The notes: a model not told the origin generated them from the letters alone. DNA of 64,000 bases from Bacteroidota bacterium (GCA_016711825.1 JADJSG010000004.1:248001-312000); one strand, 5' to 3'. Shown: positions 27,266 to 38,059, counted from the stretch's first letter. Numbers and translations: made by a program.

Positions 27266-28819
27266 CTATAACAGCTCCAGTATTTCAATATTATTGTATT
27301 TAAAAATACTTTTCATCCCTTCCATTTGTAGAGTGCTTGTGTTATTTTCACTTTCAAAAAAATAATATCGCACCTGATATTTTTTCATTTCATTTAACAA
27401 GGCTTCCTGGGTAAATCCTGATTGTTCTATTGTATAAAAATTACTTTTAGTCAAGTAAGCTACTACCCACATTCGACCAGCATCACTCATATTGGAAGTA
27501 AATTTACCCTTAATATGATTTTTATTTAGCACGTCAGCAAATTCAAATAAATCTTTATTCTTATCTTTTAAATTTTCAAATTGATATAAGGGGAATACCA
27601 AAAATGAGATCGCTAAAATACCGTACAAAGCATGCTGTATATACTTATTAGCATATAAATTCGTCAGTTTATCTATCAGGTAAGCCCCTAAAATCATCAA
27701 TAAAATAACTGCCAGCCAAATATAACGGGTTTCTATATGCATCATTAAATAACCTAGTGGTAAAATAATGATTGTAATCAGCAGACATTGCATCTGAAAA
27801 TTTTCTATGACGTTTTCATTCTTTTCTTTTCTGAAAAAGAAATAAAATAGTCCAAACAACAAAAGACTTAAACCCAAAAAGCTGATTTCTTGAAAACAAA
27901 AAATCATGATAATAGTGGTATGAACGATTCTAAAAATCCACTTTATAAAATGGGTAGCAGAAGTAAAAGGAGTACTTAAATTCGATTGAGACAAATAGGG
28001 ATCTTCCCAAAATGAAGGTGAGTCGTCATAGCTAGGAGGTATTAATAATCCAATGTTTGTATTAAATGATTTGCCACTATTGATATACCAGCTCATATTG
28101 AGCTTACCTGCATGTCCATTGAGCGACCATTCGTTATATTTTTTATGCAACATCCATGACCAAGGCATCATCACAACGATGGCGGTGAGTAAGCCAACAC
28201 CATATAGACTTAGTCCTTTTTTCCACTTCAAATCTAGCTGATTAGAATGCCAAGCAAGTGTAGCTAAAAAATGTAGGGCAAAAAAGAAAAAACTGTATGC
28301 CTTTGCATAAAAAGCAATTCCCATAATAAGACCAGAAAAGACTGCTTGTTTGTAACTCAGCGGATGACTGTCTTTATGCCAGAGAATCCATAAATAACAC
28401 AACACCAGCATGATTTGTAACACATCCCCAAACATTTGAAAATATACAAAATAAACCATTACTATGCTCAATACTGTTTGTAAGTATATCACCAGATGTT
28501 TGTTGATTTTAAATTTCAAAAAAAGAAAAAAGGACTGGATCAAAATGATTGCTCCAAACAATGCATTGAGGCATTTAGCAGTGCTCCAAGCGTCAAAACC
28601 ATTTTTAATAAATAAGGCGAGTATCCAACTATTGAGTGGACTCCAAAGCCCATTAATACTTTTAAAATAATCTCCATGAGCCACACGTTCCGCAATGGTT
28701 AGGTATGCCACACAATCGCTGTCAAGATTATAACCCAACAAAGGATTCATCCATTTCCATAAACAGAAATATAGGGTTAATGAAAAAATGATTGTTATAT
28801 ATTTAGTGTATCTGTTCAT
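27266..28819 (-). CDS. GT-C fold (family 39-like) membrane glycosyltransferase
   Basis: A polytopic inner-membrane protein of about 517 residues with some ten or more helices. The first periplasmic loop carries NLDSDCVAYLTIAERV, the acidic motif position of ArnT/PMT-like GT-C enzymes, followed by LWSPLNSWI. These enzymes transfer sugars from polyprenyl-phosphate donors to lipids or proteins. Donor and acceptor cannot be read from the sequence. I prefer the ATG at 28819 (MNRYTKYITIIF). An upstream in-frame start at 28840 would lengthen the overlap with the preceding gene's end. It is the last gene of the tamB run. Confidence 0.72.
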   Translation of the reverse strand: MNRYTKYITIIFSLTLYFCLWKWMNPLLGYNLDSDCVAYLTIAERVAHGDYFKSINGLWSPLNSWILALFIKNGFDAWSTAKCLNALFGAIILIQSFFLFLKFKINKHLVIYLQTVLSIVMVYFVYFQMFGDVLQIMLVLCYLWILWHKDSHPLSYKQAVFSGLIMGIAFYAKAYSFFFFALHFLATLAWHSNQLDLKWKKGLSLYGVGLLTAIVVMMPWSWMLHKKYNEWSLNGHAGKLNMSWYINSGKSFNTNIGLLIPPSYDDSPSFWEDPYLSQSNLSTPFTSATHFIKWIFRIVHTTIIMIFCFQEISFLGLSLLLFGLFYFFFRKEKNENVIENFQMQCLLITIIILPLGYLMMHIETRYIWLAVILLMILGAYLIDKLTNLYANKYIQHALYGILAISFLVFPLYQFENLKDKNKDLFEFADVLNKNHIKGKFTSNMSDAGRMWVVAYLTKSNFYTIEQSGFTQEALLNEMKKYQVRYYFFESENNTSTLQMEGMKSIFKYNNIEILELL

Positions 28820-29582
28820 GTAAAGCACTAAAATAGTCAAATGATTTTAACAACCTACTGCCATACCAACTAAATAATTCGCCATCTACTAAAATCAATT
28901 GAGCATGTGGGAAAATTTGTTGCAATGCATCTATGTCTTTTTGCTTAAATGGGTATGGCTCACTTGATAAAAAAACCAAACTGGGTTGTAATTGTTTTAA
29001 TGTCTCCATTTCAAGGATTGGGTAACGTTGTTGTTGTATCACATTGCTAAAACCAGCCATACGCATCATATCGTTGATGAAGGTATCTATACCAGCAGCC
29101 ATATAGGGATTTTTCCAAATGAGATATAAGGTGCTGATTGAATGAGGGTATTTTTGTAAGCTTGTATACTGCAATGACTTTAACTTCATAGTCATGCTAC
29201 ATGCAAGGGTTTGTTTACCGACAATCGTACCAACAGCTTCTATCATGCTCATTGCATCTTCAAAAGTCTGTATATCACTGACCCATACCGGACAAATGCC
29301 TGTTAATTGTTCAATATCTGATTGGGTATTTTCTTCTTTATTGGCAAAAATAATATCTGGCCGAAGAGTACGAACTGTTTCGAGGTTTATATTTTTAGTA
29401 CCTCCCACTCTTTTCTTTTGCCGAAACCAAGCAGTTGGATGTATGCAAAATTTTGTAATTCCCACCACCGTTTCGTCCAAACCTAATTCATAGAGCAACT
29501 CAGTTTGAGAGGGCACTATAGAAATAATTCTTTGGGGAATTGTATTAAGTTGTAGTGTTCTGCCCAGTTGATCTTTCACCAA
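28803..29582 (-). CDS. Helical-backbone metal receptor (BtuF-like binding protein)
   Basis: A 259-aa protein of the periplasmic-binding-protein III class: PQRIISIVPSQTELLYELGL at the N-terminus, VGGTKNINLETVRTLRPDIIFAN, and SLVFLSSEPYPF in the second lobe. Homologues bind cobalamin, haem or siderophore complexes for ABC import. No signal peptide or lipobox is visible (MVKDQLGRTLQL), so this member is probably cytoplasmic, as in similar proteins of other Bacteroidota. No ABC permease or ATPase is next to it. Its start overlaps the end of the upstream membrane-protein gene by 38 bp, indicating co-translation. Confidence 0.82.
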   Translation of the reverse strand: MVKDQLGRTLQLNTIPQRIISIVPSQTELLYELGLDETVVGITKFCIHPTAWFRQKKRVGGTKNINLETVRTLRPDIIFANKEENTQSDIEQLTGICPVWVSDIQTFEDAMSMIEAVGTIVGKQTLACSMTMKLKSLQYTSLQKYPHSISTLYLIWKNPYMAAGIDTFINDMMRMAGFSNVIQQQRYPILEMETLKQLQPSLVFLSSEPYPFKQKDIDALQQIFPHAQLILVDGELFSWYGSRLLKSFDYFSALHEQIH

Positions 29583-29916
29583 ATAATTGTTTGTATAAAA
29601 TTAAGATTACAAATACAAAAAGAATATCGGCAGGAAAAAACACTTCGCCAAACACTTCACCAAAGATATACTTACCAAAAAATAATTTCATCATCAACTC
29701 CAGGACGATCAATGAAAAATACAATAAGCCAAAAATTCTTTTTTTAAAAAAAACACCTAACCAACACAACGTAAATACTAATTTGGCAAATGGCCCCAGG
29801 TGTTGTAGTGTCCATCCATTGTAATCAGAAAACATCAAATAAAACAGATGTAAAGTAATGGCCGCATGAAAAATTAAAATGCATCCTGTAATTATTTTTG
29901 TAGTGCTCTGATTCAT
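29545..29916 (-). CDS. Small membrane protein of unknown function
   Basis: A 123-aa hydrophobic protein with about four transmembrane helices (IITGCILIFHAAITLHLFYLM; HLGPFAKLVFTLCWLGVFF; IFGLLYFSLIVLELMMKLF; DILFVFVILILYKQLFG) and a short polar tail. No family was recognised. It lies 7 bp after tamB and overlaps the start of the BtuF-like gene, so it belongs to the same transcript. Confidence 0.7.
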   Translation of the reverse strand: MNQSTTKIITGCILIFHAAITLHLFYLMFSDYNGWTLQHLGPFAKLVFTLCWLGVFFKKRIFGLLYFSLIVLELMMKLFFGKYIFGEVFGEVFFPADILFVFVILILYKQLFGERSTGQNTTT

Positions 29917-29923
29917 GAAACGA

Positions 29924-32900
29924 TTAATTTTTTGAAATATTATTTAGACTATCCATAATGGGGACCTTTTTTACTTTCTTTTTAGCACTGAAAAGGTCTG
30001 CAAAACTATTAAACACTTTTTTGTATGAAAGCCCCACCCCACCTCTTGTGTATGGTGAGCCTCCTATATCTACATTGTTGGTACGATATGCGTTGGCCCT
30101 AAAACGACCATCATTGGTAATGAGAAATTGTGCTTTAAAATCACCATTAAAATTACTAGTGGTATTGCCAGTGGCATCTTTTCCTACATCCACGCTATTG
30201 CCAAAATCTACAATCACACGTTCTTTCAGAAGATTGGCAGATACATTAAAAGAAAACTGGTTTCTATTGGCATTGGCAATATTGGCTTGACTTGATAAAC
30301 TTTGATAACCTAAATTTAAAGAAATATTTTTTAACCCCGTAAGATTTTGAAACTGGTTGGTAATCTCTGAAGATACCGCTGTACCTACCAAATCAGAAAC
30401 GGTTGATACGGCTCCCTGACTATATGTAGTGCTTGAAAGACCTTGCGACGCCTTAAAATCACCCAGTAATAGTAGTACACCGGCTTGATTAAACAATTCT
30501 TTTTCATCATTTCTGATTTGTTGTAGCTTGGTGTAACCGGCACTGCCTATCGATTTATTCTCAGGCTGTTGAATATCAAATTTAATAGTAGGTTGTGAAA
30601 GTGAACCACTTAAATACAAGGGCACTAAAGTACGATAGGTACGCTGGGCTTCAGACTTATCGGCATCATCAAGTTCAACACTACTCACCAATGGATACAA
30701 GGCAAGTGGCTTACTTAATTCATAAATGGCATTTACATTCATATTGGCAGCCAAGGCATCGCCTGTCCAACTGATTCTACTTCCTTCTTCTATTTTAAAT
30801 TCACGGTTTACAACACCTCTAAACTTAAACAAATACTTCCCTTCAGTAATCACATAATTTCCATACATTTCAAGTGTATTGCCAAGATCTACCACCAATT
30901 TGATATCGCCATTTCCTTTTGCAATGATTTCTTCTCCGGTATTTTTATCCATCACGATGATGGTTTCAATATTAGGTGTTGCTTCAATATTCATGGTCAA
31001 TTTCAGGTAATTGTTCACTACAATTTCATCTTCTACTTGCTTACGACCAATTTCTAAAAATTTTACATACTCAAATTTTGAAGCATCTCCTGCTCCACCC
31101 AAAGGCAAATAAAACGAAGAACCGATTAATGGTTTGGCATCTATATCCATCACCAAATCATTGAGTTCGCCACGTATTATCATGGAGACTTTTGCATGTA
31201 CATATCCATAAAATAAATCGCTGTCCCACTCGTTCGTGTTTAAGCAAAGCAAATCATCTGATTTCAGTTGTAAGTTTAAGAAAAAATGGGAAAAGTTTTT
31301 GTGTGTAATGAGGCCTTTTACCACACCTGAATAAGCATCTCCTCGTTCATCATATATCACCACATCGTCCATCTCAATTTTCTCATTGTTGAACCTAAAA
31401 TTGGCTTCTTTGATTTTCATTGTAGTGCCCAACATAATTACTTTAAGACCAGCATTCCGAAGCTTTACACTTCCTGAAATGTTGGGATCCATCAAAGAAC
31501 CTTTCACCAAGATATTGCCTGTAATTTTGCCATTTAAATGTTGAATATAATCATCTACAAACTGATTGATGACTGATATTTCTGTATTATTCATCGATGC
31601 TTTCAGATTCACTGTACTATCCTTTAAATCAATAACGCCACTCACAAAAGTGAGGTCATTGTTTTTGTTGATAGAGGTATTTTTGTCAATGGAAATAATA
31701 TTATTTTTCAAGTCATAACTTGCATCTAAGGTTACAAAACCCATGGTGTCTTTATCTATGCTGACTTCGTTGGTTGAAAATATTTTTGCATGAATATCTG
31801 GCTTGTTGAGAAAATCGCTCACTTTCACTTTACCACTTATCCTACCAAAATATTGTGGCGATGTTAATCCAGCATATAATGAAATGCTTTCCAAATCAAT
31901 ATTTTCAATATCGGTAATCAGGTCATTGGTTCTGTTCATTTCGGTGTTGACGGTTATTTTTTGCGCCCCACTTTCTATGATCAAATCTTCTACAATTACA
32001 TCTTCGCCAAAAATCATTTCATGCTTGCTATAGAGTTGCCATATATCATCTTTTAAACTGATATTAGAAGGCAATAAATTGACATATAGTTTATTGTTGA
32101 AAGCAGTGCCTTTCAATTTAACGGAAGCATTCCCCAGCAAGTCATTGATACTTTGTGTATTAATTTCTAAGGAGGCTGTATCTTGTGCCATCGTAGTATT
32201 GATTTGAAAAGATGGGATGATGGTTTCATTGTTATACATCAAATCTTTACTCAGTACATTCATATCGAAGCTTGAAAAGTCGCCTGCGCTAACTACATAC
32301 ACTTCTTTAAATTTAATATTATCGTATGCAATGTTGGGTAAATAGGCATCCATCGAAAATTTCTTTTCATAGGTATTGAGAGTCCCTGTTATATTGGTTC
32401 CATTAATTTCTTTGAGTGCTGGTAAAAAAATATTTAGTACGCGATCAGCATCCTTCACATTGAATGAATAGGTAAATTGCTCATTGATAATCTTATTGGG
32501 CATTTTAATATAATGGGGCAAATAATGACAGAGATAAAGTTGAAATGCACTTGACAACTCAGAAATATTAAATTTGCCTTTAATCTCTGCATCTGCGATG
32601 GAACTTTTTAATTGAATCAGTTTTTCACTATTCAAGTAAGTTGATTGAAGGTTGATGCTGTCTACCAGGAGTGTATTGTCTTTGGTATGCAGTATAATAT
32701 TTTTGAGGGAAGCTTCACCCAGAAAATTATCAATATTATTGCCCCTAAAATTCAGCGAAGCAAGGCATGAAATCACTGTACTCTCTTTAGTAAGCCCAAG
32801 CTTTTGTAAATCAAATCGAATGATTCTCGAATTCAAATTAAGTGAAGGTTCCTTTCCTGAAATATCGAGGATTCCATTAAAGTTGAAAGCCATATTTGGG

Positions 32901-34678
32901 TCTTGTGAAACAAAAATGCCATCAAATTTTTTATTAGAAATAATACCATTGACGGTTAAGTTTTGATAGGTTTTTTGATCAATTTCTATTTTTGAAATAC
33001 TTGCATCCAATTTTGTATTCAATGAATTTAAATCAAAGCCACTTCCTTTGATGTTACCATTCATACTAACATGTCCAATGGTGGTTTGTTGTATCAGTTT
33101 ACCTATATTAAAATCGCTTGTTTTGATAGTACCTGCATAAGTTGGATTTTTGGGTTTTAAGTCTAAGGCTAAATCTAAAGTAGCATTACCCAATGAAGTC
33201 AACAAATTGCCCTGGGTTTTGAAATTATCAAACATACCATTAAAGCTTCCATTGTATTCGATTTTTTTAAGCTCATTCCATGCGATACCATCTACTTTTG
33301 TTTGGGGTATCAGTGCATTTAAATCGCTTCCCGAACTTACAAAACGTGTGATATCTGCTTTGAAAAAGGTTTGATTGATATCGGGCAATCCCTGTATAAT
33401 TACGTTTCCAAGAAAAGAAGTATTTCTTGTTTGCAATGACATTTGCTCCATCACCAAATTGTTGACGGTACCATGAGCATCACCACTGATATTCACTGCA
33501 ATGGGATATTGATTTAGGGTATTGGCAAAATAGGCAATGTCAATCGAAGAAACGTTTGAATTTTTGAGATGCGCTATCATGTTCACCCTTTCGATATAAT
33601 GATTAAAGTCGTGAAAATTTTTGTACTGCATTTCAAAATGGTCTTCTACCACTGAATGATTCGTAACCAATTTTAAATTTGATAGCTGAGCTTGTATCTG
33701 AGAAAATTTGACATGAGCAGTCAAGGATTTTATTTTCATACCACAGCGTTCTTCTACTTCAAATTGATTGATGTCTGTAAATATCGTATCAGCTACTACA
33801 TAGGTATTGTTCAATGCAATATTGATGTTTTTGTATTGCATATTGGCAGGATCAAATTCGTTTGGTGTTGATGTGATCACCCCATTTTGATACGAAAAGT
33901 TGCTATTTGTCAAAGTCAATGATTGTAACTTTAATGCTACATTCCCCGCATTGAAAGGGGTACCCCATGAGCTAGTATCGTCAGGTGTTAAATCTTCTGG
34001 TTCACCACCTTCATATTCTTTCACCAATATTTGTGCCCCATCAATACTCAAATTTTTGATAAGGGTTATTTTTTTAGCCAGGTCAAACTGATCAACGTCA
34101 AGGTTTAAACTCCCTACGTTAAACTGCATATCTCTTCCTACCCAAGCATCGTTCATATAAAACTTTACATTTTTGCAAGTCAATTTTTTCAAATCAATCA
34201 TTGCTTTGGTCGAAGTCGATTCCTTAGGTGCTTGCTCTATAGGTTTGATGGTATCAATATTGTTACTGCCAAATGCGGTAGCTAAAAAATCATAATTCCA
34301 GGTTGCACTGTCTTTGCCTCTATTCATATAAACAAAGGCATTTTCAATAGCTAAATGTTTGATTATCGGTGTTTGATCGTTCCAATAGGCACTTAACAAA
34401 TCGGTTGATTTTAATTGAAGGGTGCCAATATATGCAAGGGTGTCATGTTGATTATCTTCAATATATACACCATCGATATTGAAATGATTAAAAAAAGAAA
34501 ATTTCACATGAGCGACTTCTACTTTTGTTTGAAGTTTTTCTGTTAAATAAGCTGACACTTTTTTAATCAATATATTCTGGTATTTTTCCATCGTAAGCAT
34601 CCAAAGCGCAATCACCACCAATAAGAGGATGGATAGGATGGTATAACCTACTATTTTAAAAAACTTTTTCAAATACAA
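29924..34678 (-). CDS. tamB: TamB-family translocation/assembly protein (DUF490)
   Basis: A 1584-aa protein with one N-terminal transmembrane helix (IVGYTILSILLLVVIALWML) and a very long beta-rich periplasmic part of repeated AsmA/TamB-like strands. The C-terminus is the DUF490 domain, with NGDIKLVVDLGNTLEMYGNYVITEGKYLF and, at the end, VIVDFGNSVDVG and RANAYRTNNVDIGG. TamB-like proteins bridge inner and outer membranes and move phospholipid or help outer-membrane protein assembly. In Bacteroidota they are long, as here. No TamA-like Omp85 gene is adjacent. It heads the run tamB, small membrane protein, BtuF-like, GT-C protein. Confidence 0.9.
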   Translation of the reverse strand: MYLKKFFKIVGYTILSILLLVVIALWMLTMEKYQNILIKKVSAYLTEKLQTKVEVAHVKFSFFNHFNIDGVYIEDNQHDTLAYIGTLQLKSTDLLSAYWNDQTPIIKHLAIENAFVYMNRGKDSATWNYDFLATAFGSNNIDTIKPIEQAPKESTSTKAMIDLKKLTCKNVKFYMNDAWVGRDMQFNVGSLNLDVDQFDLAKKITLIKNLSIDGAQILVKEYEGGEPEDLTPDDTSSWGTPFNAGNVALKLQSLTLTNSNFSYQNGVITSTPNEFDPANMQYKNINIALNNTYVVADTIFTDINQFEVEERCGMKIKSLTAHVKFSQIQAQLSNLKLVTNHSVVEDHFEMQYKNFHDFNHYIERVNMIAHLKNSNVSSIDIAYFANTLNQYPIAVNISGDAHGTVNNLVMEQMSLQTRNTSFLGNVIIQGLPDINQTFFKADITRFVSSGSDLNALIPQTKVDGIAWNELKKIEYNGSFNGMFDNFKTQGNLLTSLGNATLDLALDLKPKNPTYAGTIKTSDFNIGKLIQQTTIGHVSMNGNIKGSGFDLNSLNTKLDASISKIEIDQKTYQNLTVNGIISNKKFDGIFVSQDPNMAFNFNGILDISGKEPSLNLNSRIIRFDLQKLGLTKESTVISCLASLNFRGNNIDNFLGEASLKNIILHTKDNTLLVDSINLQSTYLNSEKLIQLKSSIADAEIKGKFNISELSSAFQLYLCHYLPHYIKMPNKIINEQFTYSFNVKDADRVLNIFLPALKEINGTNITGTLNTYEKKFSMDAYLPNIAYDNIKFKEVYVVSAGDFSSFDMNVLSKDLMYNNETIIPSFQINTTMAQDTASLEINTQSINDLLGNASVKLKGTAFNNKLYVNLLPSNISLKDDIWQLYSKHEMIFGEDVIVEDLIIESGAQKITVNTEMNRTNDLITDIENIDLESISLYAGLTSPQYFGRISGKVKVSDFLNKPDIHAKIFSTNEVSIDKDTMGFVTLDASYDLKNNIISIDKNTSINKNNDLTFVSGVIDLKDSTVNLKASMNNTEISVINQFVDDYIQHLNGKITGNILVKGSLMDPNISGSVKLRNAGLKVIMLGTTMKIKEANFRFNNEKIEMDDVVIYDERGDAYSGVVKGLITHKNFSHFFLNLQLKSDDLLCLNTNEWDSDLFYGYVHAKVSMIIRGELNDLVMDIDAKPLIGSSFYLPLGGAGDASKFEYVKFLEIGRKQVEDEIVVNNYLKLTMNIEATPNIETIIVMDKNTGEEIIAKGNGDIKLVVDLGNTLEMYGNYVITEGKYLFKFRGVVNREFKIEEGSRISWTGDALAANMNVNAIYELSKPLALYPLVSSVELDDADKSEAQRTYRTLVPLYLSGSLSQPTIKFDIQQPENKSIGSAGYTKLQQIRNDEKELFNQAGVLLLLGDFKASQGLSSTTYSQGAVSTVSDLVGTAVSSEITNQFQNLTGLKNISLNLGYQSLSSQANIANANRNQFSFNVSANLLKERVIVDFGNSVDVGKDATGNTTSNFNGDFKAQFLITNDGRFRANAYRTNNVDIGGSPYTRGGVGLSYKKVFNSFADLFSAKKKVKKVPIMDSLNNISKN

Positions 34679-34874
34679 TTATAAAACATTCAAAGCGATT
34701 ACCTATCGGGAGGTAATTCACAAAAATAGCGATTCAAAACCACTATATACAGCCAAATTGTTGCAAATAACAATCATTTTTTTTAACCTTTAGTTGGATT
34801 CCAATCATGGAAAATGAAGATAATATATTTAACTGCTTTCCTCAATATTTAATAATTATACTTATTTTTACTTT

Positions 34875-35264
34875 ATGAAAACAATCCTTTATACTTTTTT
34901 GTACGTATTCGCCTTGACAATGATTAGTTGCAAAAAAAAACCAAGTGCTGGTTTGGGTGGAAATGCGAATCTTAAAATCACCGCATTTCATCATACTGCA
35001 CCTATTGACAGTGGTATAGTCTACATCAAATTTAATAGCTCAGAAGCTCCTGCTGACAACACATACGATTTAAATCAACCATTGACTAAAGACAGTAACA
35101 ATAACAGCTACACAATATTTAAAGGTCTTAAAAAAGGAGACTACTACTTATACGCCGAAGGGTGGGATCCGTTGATAGCAGCTAATGTAAAAGGAGGCTT
35201 GCCTTATACCATAGGTGAAGAAGGAGATATAAGCCTAACGATTCCTGTTACAGAAGTGCACTAA
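34875..35264 (+). CDS. Small lipoprotein
   Basis: A 129-aa protein with a lipoprotein signal (LTMISCKKK, Cys at residue 19), then a domain with the pattern of a Gly-rich Ig-like or transthyretin-like fold (NANLKITAFHHTAPIDSGIVYIKF ... GLKKGDYYLYAEGWD). It is probably attached to a membrane in the periplasm. No function is recognised. Its stop overlaps the stop of the convergent MFS gene by 4 bp. Confidence 0.75.
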   Translation: MKTILYTFLYVFALTMISCKKKPSAGLGGNANLKITAFHHTAPIDSGIVYIKFNSSEAPADNTYDLNQPLTKDSNNNSYTIFKGLKKGDYYLYAEGWDPLIAANVKGGLPYTIGEEGDISLTIPVTEVH

Positions 35265-36529
35265 GCATCATTGACAGGCTCGTCTTCCATTGCATTTAAA
35301 TTTTTTAACTGAGGTGCTAAAAAATAAGTACTAATCACTACCGCAATCGTCATAAATCCGCCTAATACGATTGCAGGCACTGTACCTAAATACCTGGCAG
35401 TAAATCCACTCTCAAAAGCGCCAAGTTCATTGCTCGAACTAATAAACATCATATTGATAGAAGATACTCTGCCTTTTAAATGTTCGGGTGTTTTCATTTG
35501 CAATATCGAGTGTCGGATCACAACACTTACGCCATCAAATAAACCTGCAAAAAACAATAAGAAAAACGATAAGATAAAGGATGTTGACAACCCAAAAAAC
35601 AATATGCACAACCCAAAAAGACCTACACATAAAAATAATTTTTTACCCACATGATTTTTAAGAGGGATATAAGTAAGCACCAACAATAAGAAAATAGCCC
35701 CAATACCATGCGCACTTCTCAGCCAGCCATACCCCACTTCACCTACCTGTAATATGTCAGTTGACACTACAGGCAATAAGGCTTCTGCACCGCCAAAAAG
35801 CACCGCAAACAAATCGAGGCTAAGAACAGCTAAAATTAATTGATTCCGAAACACAAATCTAAACCCTTGCGCTAATCCCTTGATGATGCCAATATCTTTT
35901 GAATATTGTATCGGCTTACGTTTAATTGCCAAAATAAAAAATGAGGACACGCATAATAACACCAAAGCAAAAGCAATGGAAATAGAAATGCCATAATGGG
36001 CCAGCAATATACCACCTACCAAAGGACCTAACACAGAACCCAGCATCCATGAAGTACTACTCCATGTGATGGCAAAGGGAATGTCTTCTTTTTTAACCAA
36101 TAAAGGGAGGAGGGAAAAAGAAGAAGGTGCTAAAAAAGCTCGAATAAAGCCACTGATAAACATACCCATATAAATAAAACGTTCCATGGCTGATACTGAA
36201 TACTGATGAGTAAATGAAGTAGATGTGATATATAAAAACAATATAGCATTCAGTATATAACCCAATATACATAACAAGTAAACGCTTCTTTTTTCTTTTC
36301 TATCAACTACATAACCTGCAAAAAAAGCACATGCAAAAGCTGGAATCACTTCAAACAAGCCGACAAGACCTAAGGATAATGGATTTTTTGTAAGGCTATA
36401 CAATTTATAACTGACAACTGTATTTTGCAAAAACAAAGAGAAAATAAGAATAAAACGAGTGGCAATAAACAAAGAAAATTCTTTTTGCAATAAAACCTTT
36501 AATGTGTTGATACCGCCTGAACTTTGCAT
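35261..36529 (-). CDS. MFS transporter
   Basis: A 422-aa inner-membrane protein with 12 predicted helices. Motif A of the major facilitator superfamily appears in the second loop (FAGYVVDRKEKRSVYLL), and the protein resembles the MFS_3 / enterobactin-exporter-like group (AITWSSTSWMLGSVLGPLVGGILLAHYG). It may export drugs or metabolites, but the substrate is unknown. It is a single gene between the lipoprotein and the Nramp gene. Confidence 0.88.
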   Translation of the reverse strand: MQSSGGINTLKVLLQKEFSLFIATRFILIFSLFLQNTVVSYKLYSLTKNPLSLGLVGLFEVIPAFACAFFAGYVVDRKEKRSVYLLCILGYILNAILFLYITSTSFTHQYSVSAMERFIYMGMFISGFIRAFLAPSSFSLLPLLVKKEDIPFAITWSSTSWMLGSVLGPLVGGILLAHYGISISIAFALVLLCVSSFFILAIKRKPIQYSKDIGIIKGLAQGFRFVFRNQLILAVLSLDLFAVLFGGAEALLPVVSTDILQVGEVGYGWLRSAHGIGAIFLLLVLTYIPLKNHVGKKLFLCVGLFGLCILFFGLSTSFILSFFLLFFAGLFDGVSVVIRHSILQMKTPEHLKGRVSSINMMFISSSNELGAFESGFTARYLGTVPAIVLGGFMTIAVVISTYFLAPQLKNLNAMEDEPVNDA

Positions 36530-36787
36530 ATGTCTGCAAAGCTAATCGCAATTTACAAAATGCCAAAAGTCATTTTGCCATCAATGAACGATAAAATGAA
36601 TTGTGCGAATATTGTTTTATTGGTTTTTCAATCATTTAAACAAACTGATTGAAGCAATTTATCGATACCTTTACAATACTGTACCATGAGGAAAATTTAC
36701 CTACACATTGAGGAGTTGCACTTTGCAAGTTCATTATATAAGGTATATATGTTGATGACTTTACACAAAGTAAATAAATGAGATGTA

Positions 36788-38059
36788 ATGATGAAAACAA
36801 ACAAACAAAAAACGTCAAAACTGTTACGCTTTTGGAAGGTTCTTGGGCCAGGACTTGTAACAGGTGCTAGTGATGACGACCCCTCAGGCATTGCTACCTA
36901 CTCTCAGGCAGGTGCCGCTTTTGGTTTGTCTACCCTATGGACTTCATTGCTTGCATTTCCTTTGATGGCTGCTATACAACAAATGTGTGCTCGTATCGGA
37001 CTCATCACCTCACAAGGGTTGACAGGTACCATCAAAAAACATTATCCCAGACCTGTACTTTATCTGATGCTGCTGTTTAGCTTTCCTGCCATCGTTATGA
37101 ATATTGGTGCCGACATTGCAGGGATGGGTGCTGTAGGCAATTTATTATTTCCGGCAATTGATGCTACTTATTTCAGCATATTTTTTACCCTGCTATTATT
37201 AGGGTTAATTATTTATTTACCCTATGTAAAAATCGCCTCTGTACTAAAATATATGTGTATAGTATTGCTCGTATATTTTATAGTTCCTTTTTTGTACAAA
37301 CAAGATTTTAAAGAAATACTCAAAGCCACATTCATACCACAAATTCAATTTAATAAAGAGTTTATAGCCATATTAGTAGGCATTTTAGGTACCACCATCT
37401 CGCCATATTTATTTTTTTGGCAAGCTTCTGTAGAAGTGGAGGAGATGAAAAATAAAAAGAAACAATTGGTAGTAAATAAAAAAATCATTCATGAAATGCA
37501 ACAGGATGTCGATTTTGGAATGACTTTTTCAGGCTTAGTGATGTACTTTATCATACTCACTACAGGCACTGTATTGTTTCAAGGAGGTGTACATCAAATC
37601 GATACGGTAGAGCAAGCTGCCATGGCGTTGAAGCCATTAGCTGGTGACATGGCCTATTTGCTTTTTGCCATCGGTGTCATTGGCACAGGCTTAATTGCCA
37701 TTCCGGTATTGAGTGGTTCTCTTTCCTATATTTTTACCGAAACCTTTGGTTGGGAACAAGGACTTGACAAAAAATTTCACGAAGCCAAAGGGTTTTATAT
37801 CATCATAGGCATTTCGCTCGTATTGGGACTAACCTTAAATTATGTGGGGATCTCACCCATCAAAGCACTCATTTACACTGCAGTGCTTTATGGTATCACA
37901 GCACCTGTATTGATTGCCATTATATTGCATATTGCCAATAATAAAAAAATTATGGGCGACAATGTAAACAGCAAATTATCAAACATATTGGGGTTTTTAG
38001 CCCTTATCATCATGACACTCGCATCAGGTGTTTTAATTTATCTTGAATGGAGTGAATAA
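36788..38059 (+). CDS. Nramp-family divalent metal transporter, non-canonical site
   Basis: A 423-aa protein with 11 predicted helices and the Nramp fold. The helix-1 motif is GASDDDPSGIATYSQAG, where canonical Nramp has DPGN: Asp31 is kept but Asn is replaced (DPSG). The helix-6 motif reads GTTISPYLFFWQ, where canonical Nramp has a metal-binding Met-Pro-His (MPHN). Both substitutions point to the Nramp-related group that handles ions other than Mn2+/Fe2+, possibly Mg2+, rather than classic MntH. It is cytoplasmic-membrane bound, and no regulator lies nearby. Confidence 0.87.
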   Translation: MMKTNKQKTSKLLRFWKVLGPGLVTGASDDDPSGIATYSQAGAAFGLSTLWTSLLAFPLMAAIQQMCARIGLITSQGLTGTIKKHYPRPVLYLMLLFSFPAIVMNIGADIAGMGAVGNLLFPAIDATYFSIFFTLLLLGLIIYLPYVKIASVLKYMCIVLLVYFIVPFLYKQDFKEILKATFIPQIQFNKEFIAILVGILGTTISPYLFFWQASVEVEEMKNKKKQLVVNKKIIHEMQQDVDFGMTFSGLVMYFIILTTGTVLFQGGVHQIDTVEQAAMALKPLAGDMAYLLFAIGVIGTGLIAIPVLSGSLSYIFTETFGWEQGLDKKFHEAKGFYIIIGISLVLGLTLNYVGISPIKALIYTAVLYGITAPVLIAIILHIANNKKIMGDNVNSKLSNILGFLALIIMTLASGVLIYLEWSE

